Below, piece after piece: positions 1 through 7,273 of a stretch of 17,471 nt of DNA. The notes below the pieces were generated by a model, which saw nothing but the letters and a program-made list of their open reading frames with translations, made no database searches and was not told the origin of the DNA. The position numbers and the translations under genes are program-made. The DNA is taken from positions 1 through 17,471 of the forward strand of contig JACQEH010000157.1 of the NCBI GenBank assembly GCA_016200675.1, given 5' to 3'. How positions within the stretch are numbered: the first letter of the stretch is position 1; the number at the start of each line of letters is the position of its first letter. The DNA is from Chloroflexota bacterium (GTDB lineage: Bacteria; Chloroflexota; Limnocylindria; Limnocylindrales; CSP1-4).

Positions 1-1234
1 CCCAGCCAGGTCGCCCCCGTCCACGGCGGTGCGCACCGCGCTCACGAGCTGCGTCAGCTCGCCCGCATCGCGACCGTTGAGCCCGTCCTTCCCGCCACGC
101 GCTGCCGCGATCGCGTTATCCACGGCGGCGAGGTCGGCGACGATCGCGTCGCGGTTGGCAAGGGGCGATGCGGACGGCGGGGCCGCGGGCGTTGCCGAGA
201 AGGCCGACGAGGCGCGCGCCGTCGCCGACGCCGACGCTCCGGTCTGGCTCGAGCTCGCGCCGAGGAGGTGGGACAGGACGAAGACGGCCAGGACCGCGAG
301 CACGCCGGCGAGCACCAATCCTTCCGGGAATCGCCCTCCCGTCGACGGCGCCGGCCCGCGACGACGCGTGACCGACCTCGAGGCTGCGGGTACCGACGGG
401 CTCGGCGCCGGCGGCGGTACATCCGACGGCGCCTGGACGGGCGGCGGCGGAGCGGGCTGCTGAGCGACCTCGACGGGCGCCGGCATCGGCACGCCCGCTG
501 CGGGCGCGACGCGCGTCGGCGCCTCCATGTCCATCCCGGACGGCATGCCCTTGATCGAACCTGTCGCGGCGACCGCGCCGGGGTTCGGCCTGGCGACGCC
601 CCAGACCTCGACCCCGGTGGCGAGCATCTCGGCGAGCTCGTTGGGCGTCGGCCGGGCTGCGGGGTCCCGGTCGAGCGCACGCGCGACGGCCGCGTCGAAC
701 CCGCGTCCGAGATCCGGCGCTGCCGCCGAGACCGGGAGGACGCGGCCGCCCGGAGCGTCGACCGTCGACGCGGACCCATTCGCGGGTTGCGGATACTGGC
801 CGGTAAGGGCCTGGAAGGCGGTCACGCCGAGGGCGTAGACGTCGCTGGCAGTGCTCGGTGTACCTCCCGCGGCGAGCTCCGGGGCCAGGTACGGCGCGGT
901 CCCGAGCATCGAGCCGGGGAGGGTCAGCGGCCAGCGAGCCGCCTTCGCAGTACTCCATGACGTAGAACGGCTCCCGACCCGTCGCGGGATCGCCGGCCTC
1001 GACGTCGTAGACCGCGGCGACGTTCGGGTGGCTGAAGCCGGCCATGGCGCCGGCCTCGCGGTCGAATCGCTCGGCGAACCGGGGATCCGCGGCGAGCGTC
1101 GCGACGAGGACCTTGACGGCGACCCGGCGGTCGAGGCGCAGGTCGGTAGCCCGGTACACGGACGCCATGCCACCGACCCCGAGGACGGCCTCGAGCCGGT
1201 AGCGATCCGCGAGGACGTCGCCGACGATGGGCAT
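1..1234 (-). pseudogene. PknB-type Ser/Thr protein kinase, disrupted by internal deletion and frameshift; 3' end outside window
   Basis: From ATG 1234 the first ~102 codons encode a Hanks-type N-lobe: glycine loop GVGGMASVY (19-27), AVKVL with Lys41, helix-C Glu60, and hinge VMEYCEGG (92-99). Near 922-930 this frame loses similarity. Kinase homology resumes in another frame with SMLGTAPYLAPE, SDVYALGVTAFQALTG and DRDPAARPTPNELAEML, then a Pro/Ala-rich linker, one membrane helix (about 255-325) and an Ala-rich outer domain. That second frame stays open to position 1. The catalytic loop (HRDxKPxN) and DFG motif, normally about 70 residues, are absent, so the deletion removed DNA and changed frame. 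An active kinase cannot be made from this sequence as given. It lies 82 bp downstream of sufS on the same strand. It could be a true pseudogene or an assembly collapse; the downstream frame looks undecayed, so the lesion is recent or artefactual. Confidence 0.85.
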
Positions 1235-1252
1235 GACGGGAAGGCTAGCCTA
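1235..1252 (-). promoter_or_regulatory. Candidate leaderless promoter of the kinase gene
   Basis: On the minus strand two overlapping -10-like hexamers, TAGGCT (1252-1247) and TAGCCT (1247-1242), sit just upstream of ATG 1234. The second is separated from the start codon by 7 nt, the spacing expected when transcription begins at or next to the start codon. No Shine-Dalgarno sequence is visible and no -35 box is clear. Leaderless starts are common in high-GC phyla; the assignment here is inference. Confidence 0.35.
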
Positions 1253-1276
1253 CGGGCGTCGCGGCCGGCCCCGATC

Positions 1277-1289
1277 GCGCGTGACGCGC
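1277..1289. repeat. Short palindrome between sufS and the kinase gene
   Basis: GCGCGT-G-ACGCGC is a perfect 13-nt inverted repeat in the 82-bp gap between the sufS stop and the kinase start. It has no T-run, so it is not a classical terminator. It could be an operator site or chance in GC-rich DNA. Confidence 0.25.
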
Positions 1290-1316
1290 CACCGCTCGGC
1301 GGCCTCGGCCCCGAAG

Positions 1317-2606
1317 TCAGACCCCGAAGACCCGCTTCACCTCGGCGATGCCGGCGATGAGGGCGTCGACATCGGCCCGCGTCGAGTAGACGTTGAAGCT
1401 CGCACGGGCGGTCGCCGCCAGGTCCAGGCGCTCGTGGAGCGGCATCGTGCAGTGGTGGCCGGCCCGGACGGCGATCCCCGAGCGGTCGAGGACCTGGGCC
1501 ACGTCGTGGGGGTGGATGCCCGGGATGTTGAAGGGGATCACGCCGCCTCGGATCGCGGGGTCCATCGGGCCGTAGAGCGACAGCTCCGGGTGCGCGACGG
1601 CCAGGGCCGGCAGGGCGTATTCGAGGAGCTCGCGCTCATGCTCCCGGACGCGGCCCATCCGGAGCGCTCGGAGGTAGTCGGCGGCCACGCCCAGGTCGAT
1701 CTCGGCCGCGATGTCCGGCGTCCCCGCCTCGAACTTCCAGGGGATGTCGTTCCAGTCGGAGCGGCGGAGGTGGACCTCCCGGATCATCTCGCCGCCGGCC
1801 AGGAACGGCGGCATCGCCTCCAGGAGCTCACGCCGCGCCCAGAGGGCGCCGGAGCCCGTGGGCGCCAGCATCTTGTGGCCGGAGAAGACGTAGAAGTCGG
1901 CCTCGATCGCCTGGACGTCGACGGGCACGTGGGGCACCGCCTGGGCGCCGTCGACGAGGACGAGCGCGCCGGCCGCATGGGCCATCCGGGTCATCTCGGC
2001 GACCGGATTGATCGTGCCCAAGGTGTTGCTGACGTGGGTGAAGGCGACGAGCTTGGGCTTGAGGCGCAGGAGCACCTCGAAGACGTCGAGGCGGAGGACG
2101 CCGTCGTCGGTGATGGGGATGAACTCCAGGTCGCCGTCCTTCTCCTGGACCAGGAGCTGCCACGGAACGAGGTTGGCGTGGTGCTCCATCTCGGTCAGGA
2201 CGATCACGTCGCCGGCGGCGATGTTCCGTCGGCCCCATGAGTAGGCGACGAGGTTGATCGCCTCGGTCGCGTTGCGGGTGAAGACGACCTCGTGGTGGTC
2301 CGGGGCATTGATGAAGCGGGCGACGCTCCTGCGCGCCGCCTCGTAGGCCGCCGTCGAGCGCTCGCCGATCTCATAGATGCCGCGGTGGACGTTGGCGTTG
2401 TACTCGCGGTAGTAGGTGTCCATCGCCTCGATGACCGCGAGCGGCTTCTGGCTCGAGGAAGCCGAGTCGAGGTAGACGAGCGGCCGGCCGTGGGCGTTGA
2501 GGGTGCCGAGAATCGGGAATTCGGCGCGGATGAGCTCCGGGACCAGGCGGCCGTCGCGGATGCGCGGATCGGTGCCCAGGGCGGCAGCGGGCTCGATCAG
2601 GGTCAT
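1317..2606 (-). CDS. sufS: Cysteine desulfurase SufS (group II)
   Basis: A complete 429-residue PLP enzyme that takes sulfur from L-cysteine as a persulfide for Fe-S cluster assembly. The fold-type I aminotransferase features are all present: YLDSASSSQKP (45-55), VHRGIY (73-78), TRNATEAINLV (110-120), HHANLVPW (142-149) and DGAQAVPH (219-226). The PLP lysine is in SGHKM (Lys245). The persulfide cysteine is in RAGHHC (Cys386), followed by the group II pattern TMPLHERL. An N-terminal extension of about 20 residues precedes the usual start. ATG 2606 lies 14 nt after the sufC stop with only weak ribosome-binding sequence, so translation probably depends on coupling to sufC. A SufU or SufE partner, often next to group II desulfurases, is not adjacent. 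Confidence 0.96.
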   Translation of the reverse strand: MTLIEPAAALGTDPRIRDGRLVPELIRAEFPILGTLNAHGRPLVYLDSASSSQKPLAVIEAMDTYYREYNANVHRGIYEIGERSTAAYEAARRSVARFINAPDHHEVVFTRNATEAINLVAYSWGRRNIAAGDVIVLTEMEHHANLVPWQLLVQEKDGDLEFIPITDDGVLRLDVFEVLLRLKPKLVAFTHVSNTLGTINPVAEMTRMAHAAGALVLVDGAQAVPHVPVDVQAIEADFYVFSGHKMLAPTGSGALWARRELLEAMPPFLAGGEMIREVHLRRSDWNDIPWKFEAGTPDIAAEIDLGVAADYLRALRMGRVREHERELLEYALPALAVAHPELSLYGPMDPAIRGGVIPFNIPGIHPHDVAQVLDRSGIAVRAGHHCTMPLHERLDLAATARASFNVYSTRADVDALIAGIAEVKRVFGV

Positions 2607-2620
2607 CGCGGCTGCCGGGC

Positions 2621-3496
2621 TCAGTGGGCGAGCGCCGCCGGCTCGTCGAGCCGGAGGGCGTCGTCGGGGACGTCGATGTCCAGGCCGTTCTCGCGGAGGA
2701 TCGGGCCGTAGCCCTCGTCCTCGAGGCGGAGGGCCAGGTCCCGCCCGCCCGAGGCCACGATCCGGCCGCGGGCCAGGACGTGGACCACGTCCGGCTTGAT
2801 GTGGTTCAGGAGGCGCTGGTAGTGGGTGATCAGGAGGATGCCGAGGTCCGGGCTGAGCATCGCGTTGACGCCCTCGGCCACGATCCGCAGGGCGTCGATA
2901 TCGAGGCCCGAATCGGTCTCGTCGAGGATCGCCATGTGGGGCTCGAGCATCGCCATCTGGAGCATCTCGAGGCGCTTCTTCTCGCCGCCCGAGAACCCTT
3001 CGTTGACGTAGCGGCTGACGAACGTCTCGTCCATCTTCAGGAGGGCCAGCTTCTCCCGCATCCTGCGCCGGAAGTCGAGCATCGAGACGCCGCCCTTGAC
3101 CGGGTCGGTGGGATCGACCTCGCCGTTCTTGTCGATGCCCTGGAGCTTCGCGTTCAGGCCGCTCCGGATGAAGCTCGCGACGCTCAGGCCGGGCACGGCC
3201 ACCGGGTACTGGAAGGCCAGGAACATGCCCAGCCGGGCCCGCTTGTCGGGCGACAGCTTCAGGATGTCGCGGCCCTCCCAGTGGACCTCGCCGCCGGTCA
3301 CGATGTACGCCGGGTGGCCCATCAGGGCGTAGGCGAGGGTCGTCTTGCCCGAGCCGTTGGGGCCCATGATCGCGTGGACCTCGCCGGGCCCAACGTCAAG
3401 GTCGATGCCCTGGAGGATCTCCCGGGTGGGGTCGGCGATCGGCGCGACCCGGAGGCCGCTGATGACGAGATGGCGGCTGCTGTCGGTGGTGGTCAC
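2621..3496 (-). CDS. sufC: Fe-S cluster assembly ATPase SufC
   Basis: A 291-residue ABC-type cytosolic ATPase of the SUF scaffold. Walker A GPNGSGKT is at 45-52, the Q-loop in LAFQYP (93-98), signature FSGGEKKR at 168-175, Walker B with the SufC-typical ILDETDSGLD at 190-199, and the switch His in LLITHYQR (221-228). SufC usually has about 250 residues. The extra length is a Lys/Asp/Gly-rich insert near 118-137 and an acidic C-terminal tail from about 270. The GTG start (3496) overlaps the rrf2 stop by 4 nt (GTGA), which implies translational coupling. SufC normally works with SufB and SufD; neither is next to it here, so its partners must be encoded elsewhere. Confidence 0.96.
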   Translation of the reverse strand: MTTTDSSRHLVISGLRVAPIADPTREILQGIDLDVGPGEVHAIMGPNGSGKTTLAYALMGHPAYIVTGGEVHWEGRDILKLSPDKRARLGMFLAFQYPVAVPGLSVASFIRSGLNAKLQGIDKNGEVDPTDPVKGGVSMLDFRRRMREKLALLKMDETFVSRYVNEGFSGGEKKRLEMLQMAMLEPHMAILDETDSGLDIDALRIVAEGVNAMLSPDLGILLITHYQRLLNHIKPDVVHVLARGRIVASGGRDLALRLEDEGYGPILRENGLDIDVPDDALRLDEPAALAH

Positions 3497-3945
3497 GAGT
3501 GGCTCGCGGCTCCCTGGAGGACGGGGTGGGTGGCCGGCGCGTCGAGGTCGAGGAGCCCGGCGCGCAGGGGGACGAGGTCGGCGAGGGTCATGCCTTCGAG
3601 GGCGCCGGCGATGGCGTCCCGGACGCGGACCCAGAGGAAGTTGACCGTGCAGGACGCCGTGCGATCGCAGGTGGTCGCGTGGTCGGGGGCATCGCTGGCG
3701 CAGATCATCGGGGCGATCGGGCCCTCGAGGGCACGGAGGATCTCGCTCATCCGTATCTCGCCCGGCGGCCGGGCGATCTCATAGCCGCCGTGGGCGCCAC
3801 GGGTGGAGACCACCAGCCCTGCGTCGCGGAGGCCCATCGCCAGCTGCTCGAGGTAGGCGCGGGGAAGGTCTTCAGCGGCAGCGATCTCCGCCAGGCTCGC
3901 GGGCCCGGCGCCGTAGTGCCGCCCGAGCTGGACCATGAGCCGCAC
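3493..3945 (-). CDS. Rrf2-family Fe-S transcriptional regulator (IscR/SufR-like), start uncertain
   Basis: From GTG 3945 this encodes 150 residues of a winged-helix Rrf2 regulator: RLMVQLG, LAEIAAAEDLPRAYLEQLA (recognition helix region), GLVVSTRGAHGGYEIARPP (wing) and SEILRALEGP. Three cysteines in a CX10CX5C pattern (ICASDAPDHATTCDRTASC), followed by VNFLWVRVRDAI, are the expected [2Fe-2S] ligands. The conserved family N-terminus STKGEYGVRLM is encoded in frame upstream (3966-3934), but the codon where the family starts is GTC (3975-3973), and I see no ATG, GTG or TTG in that frame back to the operator. ATG 3989 is out of frame by one base. Either a non-standard start is used, the sequence has a frameshift, or the protein begins at GTG 3945 without its first strand. 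The gene is first in the rrf2-sufC-sufS operon and follows a palindromic site. Confidence 0.85.
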   Translation of the reverse strand: MRLMVQLGRHYGAGPASLAEIAAAEDLPRAYLEQLAMGLRDAGLVVSTRGAHGGYEIARPPGEIRMSEILRALEGPIAPMICASDAPDHATTCDRTASCTVNFLWVRVRDAIAGALEGMTLADLVPLRAGLLDLDAPATHPVLQGAASHS

Positions 3946-4045
3946 GCCGTACTCGCCCTTCGTGCTGAAGGAGACGGCGCCGGTGCCATGGAACGCGGGG
4001 CGAGTGCTCAGCGGAAGGTCCTCGCGAGGGCGCGGCTCGTGCCGG

Positions 4046-4074
4046 CTAAATCCGACCAGAAAGGTCGGGATTAG
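4046..4074. promoter_or_regulatory. IscR/Rrf2-like operator upstream of rrf2
   Basis: A near-perfect 29-nt palindrome. On the minus strand the arms are CTAATCCCGACC and GGTCGGATTTAG around a TTTCT centre, with 10 of 12 arm positions paired. The core YYGACY-N5-RGTCRR keeps the same spacing (7 nt between GAC and GTC) as the known E. coli IscR type 1 site. It lies about 100 nt ahead of the rrf2 coding region and over the predicted transcription start. Binding by the adjacent regulator is inference. Confidence 0.65.
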
Positions 4075-4102
4075 TCTAGGCGGGTCGCCGCGGCGACGTC
4101 AA
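4073..4102 (-). promoter_or_regulatory. Sigma-70-like promoter of the rrf2-sufC-sufS operon
   Basis: Minus-strand TTGACG (4102-4097) and TAGACT (4078-4073) are 18 nt apart. The predicted start of transcription falls near 4066, inside the 4046-4074 palindrome, which fits repression by steric block. The -35 box overlaps the stop codon of the preceding cyclase/ATPase gene. Confidence 0.6.
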
Positions 4103-6534
4103 TCGAGGCTGTTCGCCCCGGCGGCTGCGGCGTCCACCATTGCAAGGATGTCCGGGAGGGCCATCGCGTCGCCCTCGGCCATGAGCTCGGCAGCACGCTC
4201 TGCGCCCAAGCGCTCCACGGAGAGCTGACCGGGGTCCGGGAGGTGCAGGACCTCGACCGGGGCCAGCATCACCCCCTGCTCCCGAACGAGGCGGTAGACC
4301 GCCCCCGTCACCCTGGCCCCAAGCTCGCCCCGGCCCTCCTCGAGGAGGATGATCGCGGCCATCGCGAGCGCCCGGGCAAGGCCCGTCGCGCTCTCGATCC
4401 GGGCGAAGAAGCCAAGACCCTCGGAGGCCCACTTCCACGCATTCCGGGTATCGCCCTCCCGCCAGTGGATGGCCGAGAGGAGCGTCGAGCTGTCGGCGAT
4501 CTGGAAGAGCGAGCCGGTCGCCCGGAAGGCCTCCAGGTTCTGGAGCTCGAGATCACGGGCCCGGTCGTAGTCGCCGGCGAGGAAGACCGACAGGACGATG
4601 GCCTGGCGGGCCCGGACGGCGGCCTCGGTCCGGCCCGCGGCAAGGTACAGGTCGAGGGCCCGTTGCTCGTGTTCCAGCAACCGCGCGCCGTCCTGGGCGA
4701 CCATCGCCATGAACCCAAGGTCGTAGTGGCCATCGGCGATGAGCACGGGGTCGCCCGTCGTCTCGGCAAGGGCCAGTCGCTCGTCGTAGGCAGCCTGGGC
4801 CACCGCGAAGTCCTTGGTCCAGTAGGCGAGGCCGCCCACGGCGGTCAGGCCGGCGATCCTCACCCGGGCATCGCCGCCGGTCGGTGCCGCGAGGAGGCGC
4901 GACGCAAGGGCGAGGCCCTCGCGAAGGCGGCCGCGCTGCTGGAACCAGCGCCACGTCGCGCCGATGATCCGGAGGCCGAGGTCGGCGTTGCCGTTGGCGA
5001 GGGACCACTCCATCGCCTCCCGGAGGTTGCGATCCTCGCGGTCGAGCCGGCGCAGGCTCGCCTCGCCGGTCAGGGCCAGAATCGTCGCGCCGGCCGTCTC
5101 CGCGACCTCCGCGCAGACGCCCGTGAAGCGGGCCTCGACCTCCTGGCGCTCCCCGCTCTCGGTCAGGCGCTCCATCGCGTACTCGCGCAGCAGCGGGTGG
5201 AGGCTGAAGCGGGTGTCGAGCTCGGGGGCATCGGGGTCCATGCCGCCGGGCTCGATGCGGATGAGGCTCTTGTCGGCCAGCGATTCGAGGCCCGTGACGA
5301 GGTCGATCCCCAGCGTTCCGTCGGGATCCGCCACGGGATCGGCCGTTTCGGCCGTCCAGCCGCCGGCGAAGACCCCGAGCCGGGCGAAGAGGCGCCGCTC
5401 CTCCGCGGCCAGGAGGTCGTGGCTCCAGGCGATCGCGCCGCGCAGGGTGCGCTGGCGCTCCGGCATGTCGCGCGAGCCACCGGCGAGGTCGAGGCTCCGG
5501 CCGAGGCGTTCGAGGATCAGGTGCGGGCTCAGCATCCGGACGCGCGCCGCCGCGAGCTCGATGGCGAGGGGCAGGCCGCCCAGGCGCTCGCAGATCGCCC
5601 GGACGGCGACGAGGCCCTCGCCGGCCAGGACGAGGTCCGGCCGATGGGCGCGGGCGCGATCGACGAAGAGCGCCACGCCGGCCTCGAGGTCCAGCGGCGG
5701 CACCGGGTGGCCGCGCTCGCCAGCGATCCGGAGGAGCTCCCGGCTGGTCACGATCAGCCGCAGGTTCGGGGCGGCCCGTACGAGCCGGGCGACGAGATCG
5801 GCGCCAGCGGGCAGGAGCTGCTCGAGGTTGTCGAGGACGAGCAGCGCTGTGCGATCCCGGAGGTAGGCGCCGAGCGCCTCCTGGATCGTCCGCTCCGGTG
5901 ACTCCCGGACGTCGATCGTGGCCGCGATGGCCGCCTCGATCAGCGCCGGATCACGGACGGCGGCGAGGTCGATGAACCAGGCGCCGTGGGGATAGGCGGC
6001 CCGGACCTCGCGCGCCACGCCCAGCGCGAGGCGGGTCTTGCCGCTGCCGCCGGGCCCGACGAGGGTCACGATCCGGTTCGCCGCGAGGGCCTCGCGGACC
6101 GTGTCGATCTCGGCCATGACGATCTGGCCGCCGTTGCCGGCGGCCGCGATCCGGGCCGTGTAGTTCACGTCGATGCCGACGTAGTCCTCGGGCTCGCCGG
6201 CGGCCCGCCCGGCGCGGAGCCGCCCCTCGCCGAGGTGCAGCCCCATCCGGACCCTGATCCGGAGGTCGCTGCCCCATGCTTCGGCGGCGATGGACCGTTG
6301 GGCAGCGACCACGGCCGCGATCGCCGCCGCCGGACGTTCGAAGGCGGCGAAGAACGCATCGCCCTCGGTCTTGACCACGACGCCGCCCGCGCCTTCGATC
6401 GCGGCCCGCAGGAGCTCATCGTGACGGGCCGCGGCTGCGGCCCAGGCCGCCGCGCCGAGCAATCGCTCGAGGCGCGTCGAACCCTCGATGTCGGTGAACA
6501 GGAAGACGACGGCGGGACCGGTCGGGAGTGGCAT
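4099..6534 (-). CDS. Class III adenylate cyclase-domain / NB-ARC-like ATPase / TPR-like regulator, cyclase domain shortened
   Basis: An 811-residue multidomain regulator. An N-terminal class III cyclase domain begins FLFTDIEGSTRL, with metal Asp15, KTEGD carrying purine-selecting Lys55 and metal Asp59, and DYVGIDVNYTARI with Asp117, Asn124 and Arg128. All key catalytic residues of an adenylate cyclase half-site are present. At about residue 140 the protein jumps from GGQIVM directly to AEIDTVREALAANR, followed by an ATPase with Walker A GPGGSGKT (160-167) and Walker B LLVLDN (231-236), then TSRELLRIAGE and GLPLAIELAAARV. Full-length relatives have the end of the cyclase domain plus a linker (about 60-80 residues) at the jump. 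The C-terminal half is helical and TPR-like with no LuxR helix-turn-helix. ATG 6534 is chosen because MPLPTGPAVVFLFTDIEGST matches the paralogue at 7274-8020; longer in-frame starts would cross the IS relic. Confidence 0.85.
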   Translation of the reverse strand: MPLPTGPAVVFLFTDIEGSTRLERLLGAAAWAAAAARHDELLRAAIEGAGGVVVKTEGDAFFAAFERPAAAIAAVVAAQRSIAAEAWGSDLRIRVRMGLHLGEGRLRAGRAAGEPEDYVGIDVNYTARIAAAGNGGQIVMAEIDTVREALAANRIVTLVGPGGSGKTRLALGVAREVRAAYPHGAWFIDLAAVRDPALIEAAIAATIDVRESPERTIQEALGAYLRDRTALLVLDNLEQLLPAGADLVARLVRAAPNLRLIVTSRELLRIAGERGHPVPPLDLEAGVALFVDRARAHRPDLVLAGEGLVAVRAICERLGGLPLAIELAAARVRMLSPHLILERLGRSLDLAGGSRDMPERQRTLRGAIAWSHDLLAAEERRLFARLGVFAGGWTAETADPVADPDGTLGIDLVTGLESLADKSLIRIEPGGMDPDAPELDTRFSLHPLLREYAMERLTESGERQEVEARFTGVCAEVAETAGATILALTGEASLRRLDREDRNLREAMEWSLANGNADLGLRIIGATWRWFQQRGRLREGLALASRLLAAPTGGDARVRIAGLTAVGGLAYWTKDFAVAQAAYDERLALAETTGDPVLIADGHYDLGFMAMVAQDGARLLEHEQRALDLYLAAGRTEAAVRARQAIVLSVFLAGDYDRARDLELQNLEAFRATGSLFQIADSSTLLSAIHWREGDTRNAWKWASEGLGFFARIESATGLARALAMAAIILLEEGRGELGARVTGAVYRLVREQGVMLAPVEVLHLPDPGQLSVERLGAERAAELMAEGDAMALPDILAMVDAAAAGANSLD

Positions 6535-6544
6535 GGCTGCGCGA

Positions 6545-6576
6545 TGATCTTGGCAGTCGCGGCGCGGTCCGTCGAG
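6545..6576 (-). promoter_or_regulatory. Conserved 32-nt element upstream of the left cyclase gene
   Basis: Minus-strand CTCGACGG-N12-CTGCCAAGATCA, ending 10 nt before ATG 6534. The same two blocks with the same 12-nt spacing occur at 8024-8055 before the paralogue. No Shine-Dalgarno is visible between the box and the start codon. CAAGAT could act as a -10 hexamer. It may be a shared promoter or just residual paralogue homology. Confidence 0.45.
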
Positions 6577-6629
6577 GAGCCGAGCAGGGTGAGTCCCGTA
6601 ACGTCTCTTGTGGGGATTCGAAATCGAGC

Positions 6630-6672
6630 GGGCGTACAACCTCAGGTGATTGGAGCACCAAGGAGTACGCCC
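6630..6672 (+). repeat. Inverted repeat spanning the leader of the IS256-type remnant
   Basis: GGGCGTAC (6630-6637) and GTACGCCC (6665-6672) are perfect 8-bp complementary arms with a 27-nt loop. The right arm lies directly after the AAGGAG ribosome-binding sequence (6660-6665) of the transposase fragment, so a stem could limit translation. Alternatively it marks an old element end. Confidence 0.35.
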
Positions 6673-6673
6673 G

Positions 6674-6913
6674 ATGGCAACGGTACCCGCCACCCTGACC
6701 GACCGCACGCCCACGCAGCGATGGGCGGACGTGCGCGACGAGGACGCGTTGTGGGGCGACCTGCGACCCGAGCTCCTCGAGGCCGTGCGGCGGATCCTGG
6801 AGGCGACGATGGAGGACGAGCTCGGCGCGCTCCTGCGGGCACGGCCATACGAGCGGACCCACCTGCGCCTGGACGTCCGCACGCTGGTCACGGCGTCGCG
6901 GTCGAGCGCGTGA
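6674..6913 (+). pseudogene. IS256/mutator-type transposase, 5' remnant
   Basis: ATG 6674 has a strong ribosome-binding site (AAGGAG, 8 nt before the start). The first ~70 codons resemble the N-terminus of IS256-family transposases: LRPELLEAVRRILEATMEDELGALL followed by a YERT motif. Similarity ends near 6888, where the DNA changes into an IS481-type sequence in another frame; the reading frame stops at 6913. The whole DDE catalytic part is missing, so the fragment cannot transpose. Codon use and GC content look like the surroundings, which suggests an old resident. Confidence 0.65.
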
Positions 6914-7215
6914 TGACCGACAACGCCTGGACGTACACCCACTCGACCAGCCTCGCCGCGCTGTTCGCCGGGCTCGGCATCCGGCACGTCCGGACGAGAC
7001 CAAGGAGGCCGCAGACCAACGGCAAGGCCGAGCGGTTCATCGGGACGCTCCAGCGCGAGTGGGCATACGCACGCCTGTTCCGCTCGAACGAGGCCCGGCT
7101 GGGATCACTACCCGGCTGGGTCGATGCCTACAATCGCCAGCGTCCGCACGCCGGGCTCGAGGGCCGGACTCCGATGTCGGTACTCGTCAACAAGGTCGAA
7201 GGGAACGACACCTAG
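6889..7215 (+). pseudogene. IS481-type transposase, 3' remnant with part of the DDE core
   Basis: About 108 codons of an rve-type integrase core: VERVMTDN (second catalytic Asp), LGIRHVRTRPRRPQTNGKAERF (catalytic Glu in KAER), LQREWAYARLF, and the C-terminal YNRQRPHAGLEGRTPMSVLVN. The N-terminal helix-turn-helix and first catalytic Asp are missing because the 5' side is replaced by the IS256-type fragment. The frame has no start codon of its own at the junction. I could not identify a terminal inverted repeat downstream of the TAG at 7213-7215. Relic, not functional. Confidence 0.75.
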
Positions 7216-7273
7216 CCAGGCGAAGTCGGCGCTCTCCCTAACCCTGGCCGTGCACCGTGCCGGGTGCTCGCCA

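Noticed and set aside
2624..3784. Long plus-strand open frame opposite sufC and rrf2
   Set aside because: It is an antisense shadow of genes with complete Walker and Rrf2 motifs on the minus strand.
4243..5901. Long plus-strand open frame of 552 codons
   Set aside because: It lies opposite the cyclase/ATPase gene, whose motifs are unambiguous; the plus-strand product has no motif and is the usual antisense frame of GC-rich DNA.
6608..6632. tRNA fragment (GATTCGAAATC resembling a T-arm)
   Set aside because: The flanking bases do not form a 5-bp T-stem on either strand, and no anticodon arm or acceptor stem is found nearby.
6535..6987. Longer N-terminus for the left cyclase gene starting at 6987
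   Set aside because: The extra codons run antisense through the IS256/IS481 relic and have no homology to the paralogue, whose similarity begins at MPLPTGPAV.
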